In this document: one piece after another, positions 18,301 to 27,701 of the stretch
Numbering within the stretch: the stretch's first letter is position 1
How the letters are laid out: the number at the start of each line of letters is the position of its first letter
Assembly (NCBI GenBank): GCA_019113915.1
Contig: DXGM01000018.1
Location: 1-64,000 of the forward strand
Direction of reading: 5' to 3'
Source: Candidatus Gordonibacter avicola
GTDB taxonomy: Bacteria > Actinomycetota > Coriobacteriia > Coriobacteriales > Eggerthellaceae
Length of the DNA: 64,000 nt
The notes under the pieces: generated by a model
Seen by the model: the letters and a program-made list of their open reading frames with translations, nothing else
The model's database searches: none
Told to the model about the DNA's origin: nothing
Program-made: the position numbers and the translations under genes

Positions 18301-19275
18301 TCACGCCTCGTCACCCTTCATGGTGCGGTACGCTTTGATGACGACGCAGATGAGGGCACCAATAGGCCAGGCGAGCCAGAACATGCGCTGGGCGGCGGTG
18401 AGGGGCACGAAGAGCAGCACAAGGCCCACCGCTGTTGCTACGGTCATGGTGAAAATATACGTGCCGCGTTCGCGCTTAGCGCGGCGAGCGTGCGCTTGCA
18501 GTGTTTCGTCGTCCAGGGCGTCGATATCTGCCTCGCCTAAACGACTGAGCGCGCTGTGGTTGTAGCGCCCCACGTCACAGCGCCGTCCGAGCAACCACCC
18601 ACGTACCAGTACAAAGACCCCCGCAGCCAAACAGGTCAGACATGCGGCGCTGGCAAACCACACGTTCGTCTGGAGCAACACCGTGACCGCAAGACCCACC
18701 ATGACCAAAGCCCCGCCCGCCACCAGCCCTGTGGCGAAAGAGTTGCACGCCTGGGCTTTTTGTTCCGCTGTGTAGAAGTCCTCCACAAACGGATGCGCCG
18801 TGCGAAACGCCCGTTGCTCAAGCAGCGCAGGCACGATGAGCGCCAGCCCAGCAGCGGCCCCCACGAACACGAGCGCCATCGTGTAACCGGTCACATTGAT
18901 ATCAGCTGCCAGCAGTACACCGGTAAGAAAAAACGCCACCGCAAGCCCCATCAGCACCACGGCCAACCCAAGCGCCAGCTTCCATGCAAAGCTGCGCATG
19001 GCCTCGTCGTAGCCCGTCACATCCTGCGGAGCCGCAGCAGACGGCATGCGCGCCGCCGCGTCAACCGGGCGCTCCGTCACATCACCAAGCACCAGTTCAT
19101 CAAGCGTACAGTCAAACAGGCTGCATAGCTTCAGCAGCTTGTCCATCTCCGGGTAAGCACGCTCGGCCTCCCACTTCGACACTGATTGGCGGCTCACGCC
19201 CAGAAGCATGGCCAGCTGCTCTTGCGTCATGTTGCGCGTGGCGCGCAGGTGCTGTAGGTTGTCGCGAAAACTCAT
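18301..19275 (-). CDS. XRE-family regulator with a membrane domain
   Basis: A 324-residue protein with an N-terminal helix-turn-helix (residues 1-65; MTQEQLAMLLGVSRQSVSKWE) and about six membrane helices in three pairs (roughly 100-165, 185-240 and 265-320). It probably senses a membrane or envelope signal and represses or activates nearby genes. The start ATG follows AAAGGATG. A 24-base sequence about 72 bases before the start recurs at a similar distance before the DUF998-like gene, suggesting shared control. The ligand is unknown. Confidence 0.85.
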   Translation of the reverse strand: MSFRDNLQHLRATRNMTQEQLAMLLGVSRQSVSKWEAERAYPEMDKLLKLCSLFDCTLDELVLGDVTERPVDAAARMPSAAAPQDVTGYDEAMRSFAWKLALGLAVVLMGLAVAFFLTGVLLAADINVTGYTMALVFVGAAAGLALIVPALLEQRAFRTAHPFVEDFYTAEQKAQACNSFATGLVAGGALVMVGLAVTVLLQTNVWFASAACLTCLAAGVFVLVRGWLLGRRCDVGRYNHSALSRLGEADIDALDDETLQAHARRAKRERGTYIFTMTVATAVGLVLLFVPLTAAQRMFWLAWPIGALICVVIKAYRTMKGDEA

Positions 19276-19346
19276 GATGTCATCCTTTTACTTTATGCCG
19301 CACCGAATGCGCTGGCAACACTATGGTGAGGGCACGCGGTGGTGCG

Positions 19347-19370
19347 CTCAACCAACGTGCGGTTTCTTTT
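19347..19370 (-). promoter_or_regulatory. Shared upstream element, copy 1 (XRE gene)
   Basis: On the minus strand it begins AAAAGAAACCGCACGTTGGT and ends TGAG. It matches 20067-20090 at 22 of 24 positions and lies 72 bases before the XRE start codon. It contains AACC...GGTT arms. Likely an operator or promoter element. Confidence 0.5.
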
Positions 19371-19409
19371 GTCTTCGGCGCAAGGCAACCACCAGTAGCT
19401 TACCCCAGA

Positions 19410-19997
19410 TCAGGCGCGTGCGCCTTGTGGATGGCACAAAATTAGAAGCAGATCGAGAACAAACACCAGCGCAACAATGCCCGGCTCGAAGATGAGAATA
19501 TAGCTCCACAGAAACCCGTTTTCGAACAGCGCCACGAACGCCATCACCACCATGAGGGCTACAAGGAGCACGTTCGCCATCCGCAGCAGCGCGTCGTACT
19601 GGTGCCACAAGCGAACCAGCAGATACGCCATCAGCGCAAACTCCGCGAGTACAATCCCCCATGCTGCAATGTCATGCAGCGTCACCGTCGTTGGATCATT
19701 CGGGTACAAACACGTCGCAATGAATGACAACCCGAAGGCCCCCGCCACGAAGCGATACCCCTTCCCCACGTCCCACTTCTGGGGCAGATACACCAGCAGG
19801 TGAAAAGCAATCAGCAGCGCCGCTAAGGTTCCCACCAGGCAAAAGGCCGCCGTCGAAAGCGGTGTCACCACCGAATGGTTGCTGATGGTGTAATTGAGGC
19901 CCTTGTAGTTCAGCGCCACCACCAACGCCGACACCGCCGCAAGCCCCGCCACTCCCACCACACCCGCATACTTCCCCGTCGCCACATTGTGCCGCAT
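19410..19997 (-). CDS. DUF998-like integral membrane protein
   Basis: A 195-residue protein with about six hydrophobic segments, resembling the DUF998 family; its function is unknown. An in-frame GTG lies at 20009, but the ATG at 19997 has better spacing from GAGAGGTG. It sits upstream of the XRE membrane regulator on the same strand, and both are preceded by the same 24-base element, so they probably respond together. Confidence 0.65.
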   Translation of the reverse strand: MRHNVATGKYAGVVGVAGLAAVSALVVALNYKGLNYTISNHSVVTPLSTAAFCLVGTLAALLIAFHLLVYLPQKWDVGKGYRFVAGAFGLSFIATCLYPNDPTTVTLHDIAAWGIVLAEFALMAYLLVRLWHQYDALLRMANVLLVALMVVMAFVALFENGFLWSYILIFEPGIVALVFVLDLLLILCHPQGARA

Positions 19998-20066
19998 ATC
20001 AAACCACACCTCTCAAGTTCGTCAAGTTATCTAACGCACTCAACAATGCGGGCGCACAGGACCACA

Positions 20067-20090
20067 CTCAACCAACTTGCGGCTTCTTTT
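20067..20090 (-). promoter_or_regulatory. Shared upstream element, copy 2 (DUF998-like gene)
   Basis: Begins AAAAGAAGCCGCAAGTTGGT on the minus strand, 70 bases before the DUF998-like start codon; see the partner at 19347-19370. The same spacing before two different genes argues for a functional site rather than chance. Confidence 0.5.
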
Positions 20091-20115
20091 TCACAGGGAA
20101 AATGACAACAAGCAG

Positions 20116-20145
20116 CATCAAGCCCCTGTTCGGGGGCTTGATGAG
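20116..20145. terminator. Symmetric hairpin after the MATE gene
   Basis: CATCAAGCCCC and GGGGCTTGATG arms with a short loop, 40 bases after the MATE stop codon. No T-run is present on either side, so termination here would be weak or Rho-assisted. Confidence 0.4.
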
Positions 20146-20184
20146 AAATAGGCGGGATAAAAACCTTGAGGGGGCAACCGTTGG

Positions 20185-21513
20185 TTAATAGTAGTACTTC
20201 TTGCGATAAGCAATCAAAAGGCCAGTTGTCAGAATGAGTGCGCAGGATTCGGCGACGATGATGGCGCTCCACACGCCGTTGATGCCAAACCAAATGGGCA
20301 GCAGCATGACGGTGGACGTCTCAAGCACCAGCGTACGCACGAACGAGATAAGCGCGGACACAGGGCCATTGTTGAGTGCCGTAAAAAAGGCGGAACCATA
20401 GATGCTGAACCCCATCAGCAAGAAGGCCACCGAATAAATGAGGAAACCGTTGAGGGTCATCTCCGCCAACGTGGCGTCGTAGCCGACGAACAGGTTCACC
20501 AGAGGGGTTGCCACCAAATGGGACAGCCCGAACATCGCGATGCCGAAAACGCCCACAATCACCAGGCTCTTCCTCAGCAGCCCCCTCAGTTCAAGGTGCC
20601 GCCCAGCTCCGTAGTTGTAGCTGACGATGGGGCCCGTCCCCATGGAAAAGCCGAAGAAGATGGCCGTAAATATGAAGTTCACATACATGATGACACCATA
20701 GGCAGCCACGCCGTCGGAGCCAGCGAGCGCCATAAGCTGGAAGTTGTAGAGCATAGCCACAACCGACGCCGCAATCTCGGTCATCAGCTCGGATGAGCCG
20801 TTTACACACGCCTTGCCAAGCGCGCGGAGTTCGAACACGGGCTTGGTCAGGCGCAACCGCGAGGTCTTGCTGGATGCAAAGTAGATGACGGGCACCACCG
20901 ACGCAAGAATTTGCCCCGCAGCTGTCGCAATAGCAGCCCCAACAACGCCCCACCCGAACATGCCGATGAACACGTAATCGAGCACGATGTTGACCACACC
21001 GCCTGCCACAATGACGACCAAGCCGATATGCGGCTTCTCCGCCGCTACAAAAAAGCTCTGGAAGACGTTTTGGAGGATGAAAAACGGCAACGCAAAGAAA
21101 AGGATCTGGCCGTACTGAATGGAGAGATTGACCAGTTCACCCTCCGCTCCCATGAGGCCCAAAAACGGCCTCATGAAGGCAGACCCCACAAGCGAAAGCA
21201 CAATCCCAAGCACCACCGCAGAAAGGAATATGAACGTGAATAGCCTATTTGCGCGCTTGCCATCACCTTCGCCCATAATTTTAGCCACGAGCGCAGCGCC
21301 GCCGGTGCCCAGCATATAGCCGATGCAGCCCAACGCCGTTACCAGCGGAAACACCAGGTTGACTGCGGCGAGCGCGTCCTTGCCCGCGAAGTTCGATACG
21401 AACAACCCGTCGACCACGCTGTAGATGGACGCGAACACCATCATCACAATGGACGGCGCGGCGAACAGGGCCAGCCGCCCATAGGTAAACGAATCCGAGA
21501 GTTTGATAGCCAC
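20185..21513 (-). CDS. MATE-family efflux transporter
   Basis: A 442-residue polytopic protein of the multidrug and toxin extrusion family. The N-terminal half carries VDGLFVSNFAGKDALAAVNL and the second half YGVIMYVNFIFTAIFFGFSM; about 12 membrane helices are expected. It exports drugs or metabolites in exchange for Na+ or H+. The open frame extends to GTG 21561, directly against the previous stop, but GTG 21513 has an AGAAGGAA site at good spacing and gives the normal N-terminus. It is the last gene of marR-ABC-ABC-MATE. Confidence 0.88.
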   Translation of the reverse strand: MAIKLSDSFTYGRLALFAAPSIVMMVFASIYSVVDGLFVSNFAGKDALAAVNLVFPLVTALGCIGYMLGTGGAALVAKIMGEGDGKRANRLFTFIFLSAVVLGIVLSLVGSAFMRPFLGLMGAEGELVNLSIQYGQILFFALPFFILQNVFQSFFVAAEKPHIGLVVIVAGGVVNIVLDYVFIGMFGWGVVGAAIATAAGQILASVVPVIYFASSKTSRLRLTKPVFELRALGKACVNGSSELMTEIAASVVAMLYNFQLMALAGSDGVAAYGVIMYVNFIFTAIFFGFSMGTGPIVSYNYGAGRHLELRGLLRKSLVIVGVFGIAMFGLSHLVATPLVNLFVGYDATLAEMTLNGFLIYSVAFLLMGFSIYGSAFFTALNNGPVSALISFVRTLVLETSTVMLLPIWFGINGVWSAIIVAESCALILTTGLLIAYRKKYYY

Positions 21514-21561
21514 GATTTCCTTCTTTCGTTCGTGCGGGAACTCGTTGCCCGCCCTGCTCAC

Positions 21562-23400
21562 TTACGAGGCAACCAACGCCGTCGCCTGGCTTTTCTGGAG
21601 TTCGGCATAGCGTCCACCCGCCGCCATCAGTTCTGTGTGCGTCCCCTGCTCAACGATGGTGCCCGCCTCCATCACAAGGATGAGATCGGCGTCGCGAATC
21701 GTTGAGAGGCGGTGCGCAATCACGAAACTCGTGCGGCCCTTCATAAGATGCGCCGTAGCCTCCTGAATGGCGACTTCTGTGCGGGTGTCCACGTTTGAAG
21801 TAGCTTCATCGAGGATGAGGATGGACGGGTCAACCAGAAGGGTGCGCGCAATGGTGATAAGTTGCTTTTGCCCCGCCGACATCGGCAGCAGCTCGTCATC
21901 AACCACGGTGTCGTAGCCCTGCGGCAGCGTTTTGATGAAGTGGTCGATGCGCGCCGCCTTCGCCGCTCGCTCGATCTCTTCACGCGGTGCGCCCGGTTTG
22001 CCGTAGGCGATGTTGTCGGCGATGCTGCCGTTGAAAAGCCACGTGTCCTGGAGAACCATCCCCAAGATGCTATACAGCTCGTCGCGACCCAGCGTGCGGA
22101 TGTTCACCCCGTCTACCAGAATGCGCCCACCTTGCGGGTCGTAGAACCTCATAAGAAGGTTCACGAGCGTTGTTTTTCCGGCGCCCGTGGGACCCACGAT
22201 GGCCACCATGGTGCCTGGCTTAACAGCAGCGTTCACATCTTTGAAAAGCAAGGTGTTGGCATCGTAGCCAAATTTCACCTGCTCGAACTCCACCTTGCCG
22301 TGCGGATTGGGAAGTGCCCGGGCGCAGATCCGCTGATCGGGTTCGTCCTGCTCATCGAGCAGCTGATAGATGCGCTCGGCCGATGCGAGCGCTCCCTGGG
22401 CGCTCGTGATGGTGAAGGCGAACTCGGATACGGGTTCGGAAATGCGGTCGACATACTGCAGCATGGCCTGGATGTCGCCAAGTGTGATGGTTCCACTCAT
22501 GGTCATCATGGCACCACGCAAGGCGATGATCACGTAGCCGAACTGGCTTGCGAAGCGCACAACTGGCATGACACCGTAGGTGAGAAACTGTGCCTTGAGC
22601 CCGGCCTTACGGTAGGCCTCGGCGGCTGCTCGCGTCTTTTCCGCAGATTCTTCCTGCAGGTTGAACGCGCGGATGGTCGCGTGGCCCGTGAGGCCTTCCT
22701 CGATCTGGGCGTTGAAACAACCGAGCGTTTCCTGGCTTTTCGCGTACGCCTTGTAGGTGGCCGACGATATGACGGCGGTGAGTACAAGCCCCAGAACCAC
22801 GGTGCCGAACGCCCAGAAGGTGAGCTCAATGCTGATGCCAACCATGATAACGAGAGCGCCGACGATGGTCACCACTGCGGTGATGAACTGCGTGATGCCT
22901 TCTTGCAGGGTGTCGGCCACCCGTTTTGCGTCGTTGGTCATGCGGCTTAAAATATCGCCGCGCTGGTGGGCGTCGTAATAGCTCACGGGAAGACGTTCCA
23001 GCTTGGCTGCCATTTCCTGCCGCAGCTTTAACGCGAAGTTCTGCGCAACGCTCGCCATGAGGAATTCCTCAATAAAGGTAAGCGCAGCGCTCACCACGTA
23101 GAGCACAATGAGTTCAATCAGCACCGTGCCCATGGTTTCGAACCCAACATGAAACACGGTCTTGTTCTCAATTGCCTGTTTTACGCCGCTGAATATCTCG
23201 TCGATAGCCGCGCCAATGGTGATGGGAATGAGCACGCTGCACGCCGCCGCCCCCACCAGACAGAGCGCGATAGCCAGCAGGCGTCCCTTCTGCAGCATGA
23301 GGTCGCGGAAAAAGCGCTTGGCCGTTCCGCGCGGGTTCTGTGCCTTCTCGACGCTCATTTCGTCTGCGCTGAGCACTGTGGTGTCCGCTGTTTCGGTCAT
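21562..23400 (-). CDS. ABC exporter half-subunit, canonical ATPase site
   Basis: A 612-residue half transporter: membrane domain (about 30-340) plus nucleotide-binding domain (about 365-600). Walker A is GPTGAGKTT, the signature loop is the altered MSAGQKQ, and Walker B is LILDEATSNVD with the catalytic Glu. Together with its neighbour (normal signature, Asp in place of Glu) it matches the asymmetric heterodimer pattern of TM287/288 and BmrCD. It lies six bases after the partner gene and is preceded by GGAAGGG. Confidence 0.93.
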   Translation of the reverse strand: MTETADTTVLSADEMSVEKAQNPRGTAKRFFRDLMLQKGRLLAIALCLVGAAACSVLIPITIGAAIDEIFSGVKQAIENKTVFHVGFETMGTVLIELIVLYVVSAALTFIEEFLMASVAQNFALKLRQEMAAKLERLPVSYYDAHQRGDILSRMTNDAKRVADTLQEGITQFITAVVTIVGALVIMVGISIELTFWAFGTVVLGLVLTAVISSATYKAYAKSQETLGCFNAQIEEGLTGHATIRAFNLQEESAEKTRAAAEAYRKAGLKAQFLTYGVMPVVRFASQFGYVIIALRGAMMTMSGTITLGDIQAMLQYVDRISEPVSEFAFTITSAQGALASAERIYQLLDEQDEPDQRICARALPNPHGKVEFEQVKFGYDANTLLFKDVNAAVKPGTMVAIVGPTGAGKTTLVNLLMRFYDPQGGRILVDGVNIRTLGRDELYSILGMVLQDTWLFNGSIADNIAYGKPGAPREEIERAAKAARIDHFIKTLPQGYDTVVDDELLPMSAGQKQLITIARTLLVDPSILILDEATSNVDTRTEVAIQEATAHLMKGRTSFVIAHRLSTIRDADLILVMEAGTIVEQGTHTELMAAGGRYAELQKSQATALVAS

Positions 23401-23406
23401 GAGCCC

Positions 23407-25164
23407 TTACCCTTCCTGCGATTGAACGATGGCGCGATATTCAGAGCACGTCTCAAGCAACTCCTGGTGGGTTCCTGTGCCGACCACGCGCCCCTCGTCG
23501 AGCACGACGATGCGCTCGGCATCCGCAATACTCGATACCCGTTGCGCGATGACAATCTTTGCGCTGTTCGGGGTATCGTTCTTGAGTGCCCTGCGAAGCT
23601 TGAGGTCGGTGGTTGCGTCGAGGGCCGAAAACGAGTCGTCAAACAGGAGTATCTCGGGGCGGCGCACCAGCGCACGCGCGATGGCAAGTCGTTGGCGCTG
23701 CCCACCCGAGAAGTTGTCGCCGCCCTGGGCAACCGGGGAAGCACGCCCGTCTTCCAAGCTTTCCACAAAGTCGGCTATCTGGGCGGTGGCAAGCGCCGAG
23801 CGCATCTGCTGCTCGCTCGCGCAGGCGCAGCCATGGTGTAGGTTGTCGGCAATCGTCCCGCTGAACAAAAATGGCCTCTGCGGCACAAAGCCTATCCGCT
23901 TGCGTAAAGCCGCTACGTTGTACGAGGCGAGGGGCTTCCCGTGGACGAGAATTTCGCCCTCACCTGCCTCAAAAAGGCCCATAAGAAGGTTCGCGATCGT
24001 GGATTTTCCGGAACCCGTCGCGCCGATGATGGCCGTGGTCTCGCCCGGGTTTGCCACGAAACTCACGTTTTCGAGCACCGGTTTCTCGGCTCCTTCGTAG
24101 GAAAAGCCAACCTGCTTGAATTCAACGGCTGGAGGCACGGGCAATAGCCCTTTACTGGCATGTGGCTTTTGCGAAGGACGGTCGCAGGCGGCTTCGTTTT
24201 CGCCCTCTTTGACGAGAGGCGGCTCTTCTTTTTCAAGCACTTCGTTGATGCGTCGCGCGCTCACCTGCGCCTGGGGGATGAAAATGAGCATGGCGACGCC
24301 CATCAGCAGGTAGCCCAGAATGAGCATGGCGTATTCCACAAGCGCCATGATGTCGCCGATTTCAAGGGACCCCTCGGCCACCTGGTTGCCGCCCACAAAC
24401 AGGATCGCGAATGTCGTCACGTTGAACAGCAGCATGACGAAGGGCACAACGACGGCAAATATCCTGTTTGTCTTAATAGCCGTTGCCGCGTAGTTTCCGG
24501 CAGATTCCTCCATCCGCAGCCTATCCCATTCGGTGCGCCGAAACGCCCGGATGATGCGCACACCAGCAATGCTCTCCCGCACCGTGCGGTTCAGGGAGTC
24601 GAGCTGGCGCTGAAGCTTTTCAAAATAGGGAATGACGACCCGCGAGAGAATGAGGAAGACAATGATAATCACGATCATAATACCGACGATGCCGGCAGCG
24701 AGCACGGAGTCCTTCGAGAACATAAGCGCCATGCCAATGACAACCATGAACGGCACCGGCAGCAACATCTCAATGAAGATGAGAAGCGCCTGCTGAATTT
24801 GGTTCACATCGCTGGTGATTCGCGTAATGAGCGAGGCCACACCGAAATGTCCCACCTCAAGATGAGGCAGTCGATGAACCTTCTCGTACAGCGCGCACGC
24901 CATGTCGCGGGAGACGCCCGTCGCAATGTAGGCGGAGGCATAGGTTCCGGCGAGCGTTGCTACCGCAGAGAGAACGGCGGCACCGAGCATCGCAAGTCCG
25001 AAGGTCAACACATGATCGAGGTTTCCGGGCACAATGCCGTCGTTAACGATGCTTGCGACAAGTGTCGGCACGAACAGCGCGGCCACCACCTGCACAAACA
25101 TGAGTATCACTACGCCCACGCAGACAAGCTTATAGCCCTTGAGAAAACGGAAGAGGCCTTTCAT
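23407..25164 (-). CDS. ABC exporter half-subunit, degenerate ATPase site
   Basis: A 585-residue half transporter with six membrane helices (about 15-300) and a nucleotide-binding domain (about 345-575). Walker A is GATGSGKST, the signature is FSGGQRQ, and Walker B is LLFDDSFSALD with Asp at the catalytic Glu position. The ATG at 25164 overlaps the marR stop by four bases (ATGA), so the two are translationally coupled; the open frame itself reaches back to 25203. It should pair with the product of 21562-23400 in drug export. Confidence 0.92.
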   Translation of the reverse strand: MKGLFRFLKGYKLVCVGVVILMFVQVVAALFVPTLVASIVNDGIVPGNLDHVLTFGLAMLGAAVLSAVATLAGTYASAYIATGVSRDMACALYEKVHRLPHLEVGHFGVASLITRITSDVNQIQQALLIFIEMLLPVPFMVVIGMALMFSKDSVLAAGIVGIMIVIIIVFLILSRVVIPYFEKLQRQLDSLNRTVRESIAGVRIIRAFRRTEWDRLRMEESAGNYAATAIKTNRIFAVVVPFVMLLFNVTTFAILFVGGNQVAEGSLEIGDIMALVEYAMLILGYLLMGVAMLIFIPQAQVSARRINEVLEKEEPPLVKEGENEAACDRPSQKPHASKGLLPVPPAVEFKQVGFSYEGAEKPVLENVSFVANPGETTAIIGATGSGKSTIANLLMGLFEAGEGEILVHGKPLASYNVAALRKRIGFVPQRPFLFSGTIADNLHHGCACASEQQMRSALATAQIADFVESLEDGRASPVAQGGDNFSGGQRQRLAIARALVRRPEILLFDDSFSALDATTDLKLRRALKNDTPNSAKIVIAQRVSSIADAERIVVLDEGRVVGTGTHQELLETCSEYRAIVQSQEG

Positions 25165-25655
25165 AGGTTCCAAGCCTCTTGAGCCGCGTCTTTGTGCAGA
25201 CATCCCTGTGCGATTGCTCGCTCAATGGCTTCGGCTTCTTCTTCAAGGAGTTCGATCAGCTTCGTATAGGATTCCTCACCCATATCGGTCAGCACCCTCT
25301 TTTCGAACAGCAGCATGGGTGCAAGGACGTAGTCGGCAAACGCATTCCCCTCTTCGGTTAGCACGATTGGCTTGCTCTTGCGGTTCGCATCGTCGCAACG
25401 CACCTCGGCAAAACCTTTATCGACGAGGCGCTTCACAATGTTGTTGACTGTTTGCTTGGGCATCTCGTAGGCATCGCATATCTCACTCTGCGTGATTCCT
25501 TCTCCGAACGAGAGGGCATAGAGCACTTTAGACACATACGGATTCAAGCCCATGAGTTTTTCAGCTTTTGCGTATACGCCGTTCATCTGGCTTAACGCAC
25601 GCCCCATGCGGATGATCAATTCTTCGTGGCGCTTTTCCATCGTTACGTCATTCAT
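25161..25655 (-). CDS. MarR-family regulator of the efflux operon
   Basis: A 164-residue winged-helix regulator. The recognition region is ITQSEICDAYEMPKQTVNNIVKRL, followed by the wing CDDANRKSKPIVLTEEG. As first gene of marR-ABC-ABC-MATE with a four-base overlap to the next gene, it probably represses its own operon and is released by a transported compound (inference). Two tandem palindromes lie 28-75 bases before its start. Confidence 0.9.
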   Translation of the reverse strand: MNDVTMEKRHEELIIRMGRALSQMNGVYAKAEKLMGLNPYVSKVLYALSFGEGITQSEICDAYEMPKQTVNNIVKRLVDKGFAEVRCDDANRKSKPIVLTEEGNAFADYVLAPMLLFEKRVLTDMGEESYTKLIELLEEEAEAIERAIAQGCLHKDAAQEAWNL

Positions 25656-25682
25656 AGTTGATACCGTCCTCTTTATTTATTT

Positions 25683-25698
25683 AGTCCCTACAGAGACT
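25683..25698. promoter_or_regulatory. Candidate MarR operator 1
   Basis: AGTC-N8-GACT, 28 bases before the marR start codon. Identical half-sites and the same spacing occur in operator 2; the centres are 32 bases apart, about three helical turns, placing both sites on one face of the DNA. Confidence 0.55.
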
Positions 25699-25714
25699 TA
25701 CAAGTGAGTATTTT

Positions 25715-25730
25715 AGTCTTTGTGAGGACT
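25715..25730. promoter_or_regulatory. Candidate MarR operator 2
   Basis: Second AGTC-N8-GACT palindrome, flanked by TTT and ATTTT. See operator 1. Confidence 0.55.
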
Positions 25731-25809
25731 ATTTTGATGAAAGAGCGGTGGAAACATAAGAACGACACAGTGCGTTCAAGCGCAGGGATGTTGTTCTAGA
25801 GTTTTGTGT

Positions 25810-25852
25810 AAGGGGAAAAGAAAACGCCCAAGCTGTCACAACCTGGGCGTTG
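25810..25852 (-). terminator. Terminator after tRNA-Pro
   Basis: On the minus strand, AACGCCCA and TGGGCGTT form a stem with a 13-base loop, followed by TTCTTTTCCCC. It lies about 85 bases after the 3' end of the tRNA. Confidence 0.75.
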
Positions 25853-25935
25853 CTTATACGCTTCATTTTACGAGGTACTGCCAAACTTCATGGCGAAATC
25901 AGGTGCAACACTTGATAAAGCGGATTGCGTTGAAG

Positions 25936-26012
<77 letters not shown>

Positions 26013-26047
26013 ACGGCCGATGCGGCGAAGGGTATTATAGCAGAAGT

Positions 26048-26650
26048 TTAGCGATGAGAAGCGAGCTTTGCTTTGAGTTCTCGCAAGGCGTTGCCGCGAT
26101 GCGAGACAGCGTTCTTTTCGTCGCGGCCCACTTCGGCAAGGGTACGCTCGCCACCGAACACGTCCGGGAAGAACAGCGGGTCGTAGCCGAAGCCTTCACT
26201 TCCCCGCTCCTCGTGGCCGATGCGACCCTCTACCGTGCCCCGCGCCACCGTTTCGGTGCCATCCTCGTCCACGAACACGAGCGTGCTCACGAAGCGACCC
26301 GTACGCGCGTCATCAGGCACGTTAGCCAGCGCTTCCAGCAGCTTCGCGTTGTTTGCGGCGTCGTCGCACGGCTCGCCCGCATAGCGCGCCGAGTGTACGC
26401 CGGGCGCGCCGTTAAGCGCGTCCACCTCAAGCCCCGAGTCGTCCGCGAGCGCAGCAAGCCCACCGGACGCCTCATGCGCCGCGCGCGCCTTGATGCGCGC
26501 GTTGCCCTCGAACGTTTCGGCATCTTCCGCCGGGTCGGACTCAATGCCCAACTCACGCAGCGTGCGAAACTCCCAACCGGGGAAATTGAGCGCCGTGGCA
26601 ATTTCTGCCACCTTGTGCGCGTTGTTCGTAGCTAGCACCACCGTTTTCAT
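26048..26650 (-). CDS. rdgB: XTP/dITP pyrophosphatase (RdgB/HAM1)
   Basis: Removes non-canonical purine triphosphates (XTP, dITP, ITP) from the nucleotide pool. The 200-residue protein has the family start VVLATNNAHKVAEI, the central ALADDSGLEVDAL, and the C-terminal GFGYDPLFF followed by VSHRGNAL. The ATG at 26650 follows GGAGGGGG. It lies 12 bases after murI, in the same order seen in many Gram-positives. Confidence 0.95.
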   Translation of the reverse strand: MKTVVLATNNAHKVAEIATALNFPGWEFRTLRELGIESDPAEDAETFEGNARIKARAAHEASGGLAALADDSGLEVDALNGAPGVHSARYAGEPCDDAANNAKLLEALANVPDDARTGRFVSTLVFVDEDGTETVARGTVEGRIGHEERGSEGFGYDPLFFPDVFGGERTLAEVGRDEKNAVSHRGNALRELKAKLASHR

Positions 26651-26662
26651 ACGTGCCCCCTC

Positions 26663-27589
26663 CTACGCGTCAGCCCAGTTCACGCGCGCCACCGCGTCGA
26701 TGGGCTCGCGGAACACGCGGCTGCCAAAACTGCGAAATTCGTCGATGTCGTTTCCCGTGGTGAAAAACTCGTAGCGCGCCTCGTGATCAACGCTCGCACA
26801 CGCGCCGCGGCTGGCCAAGATATCGGCCACATCGCGCGCCGCCTCGGTCGATGATGAGATCAGCTTCACATCGCGCCCCATCACGCTCCCAATAAGAGCC
26901 TTGAGCAGCGGAAAGTGCGTGCATCCCAACACGAGTGTATCCACTTCGGTGCGCCGCAACGGTTCCAGGTATTCGCGCGCAATTTCCTCGAACGCCGGGC
27001 GAATATACACCTTCGACGCAAGCGACGTGTAGTTTTCCAGCGGCCCCTCGGCCATGCGAATGCCCTGCTCGGCAATTTCCACGAAGCGCGGCGTGGCTGT
27101 GGAGAACACGGTAATACCCGCGTCGAGGTGCCGAATAGCGCGCGTGTAGGCGTCCGATTCCACCGTGGCCTTCGTCGCGATTACTCCCACTCGATTGTTG
27201 CGCGTGGCATGCGCCGCCGCGCGGGCGCCCGGCTCCACCACGCCGATGACCGGCACGGGAAACGTCTGCTGCGCATGCGCAAGCCCGGCCGCCGTGGCCG
27301 TATTGCAAGCAATGACCACCATCTTCACGCCGCGCTGCACGAGCCAGCCACCAATCTGTTGCACGAAGCCGTCCACTTCCTCAAGCGAGCGCGGCCCGTA
27401 GGGACAGCGCGCTGAGTCGCCCAAATACACAATGGACTCGCGCGGCAGTGCCTTGGCAATCTCACGCGCCACGGTCAGGCCGCCGAACCCTGAGTCAAAC
27501 ACGCCGATGGGCGCGTTGTCGAAAGCGGGAAGCGACGGTTCGGGCGCAGCCGCGACCTGCGGCGAGAGCGTTGTCTGTTGAGTTTCCAT
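26663..27589 (-). CDS. murI: Glutamate racemase
   Basis: Makes D-glutamate for peptidoglycan. The two catalytic cysteines lie in VIACNTATA and LGCTHFPLL; the N-terminal IGVFDSGFGGLTV and GDSARCPYG are diagnostic. The start is uncertain. ATG 27589 gives 308 residues with a 25-residue non-conserved tail before the racemase fold, and no clear ribosome binding site is seen. The open frame reaches 27634 through a GTG. It forms an operon with rdgB. Confidence 0.93.
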   Translation of the reverse strand: METQQTTLSPQVAAAPEPSLPAFDNAPIGVFDSGFGGLTVAREIAKALPRESIVYLGDSARCPYGPRSLEEVDGFVQQIGGWLVQRGVKMVVIACNTATAAGLAHAQQTFPVPVIGVVEPGARAAAHATRNNRVGVIATKATVESDAYTRAIRHLDAGITVFSTATPRFVEIAEQGIRMAEGPLENYTSLASKVYIRPAFEEIAREYLEPLRRTEVDTLVLGCTHFPLLKALIGSVMGRDVKLISSSTEAARDVADILASRGACASVDHEARYEFFTTGNDIDEFRSFGSRVFREPIDAVARVNWADA

Positions 27590-27701
27590 GCAGCCAGTAT
27601 ACCGAAGCGCATGCCTCTTGTTTGCAATCGACACCGGGCTGCCACAGTTTCTGCTAATCTAGAACATGAGAGAAAACACAAGACAGAGAGGAAGGCGCAC
27701 G

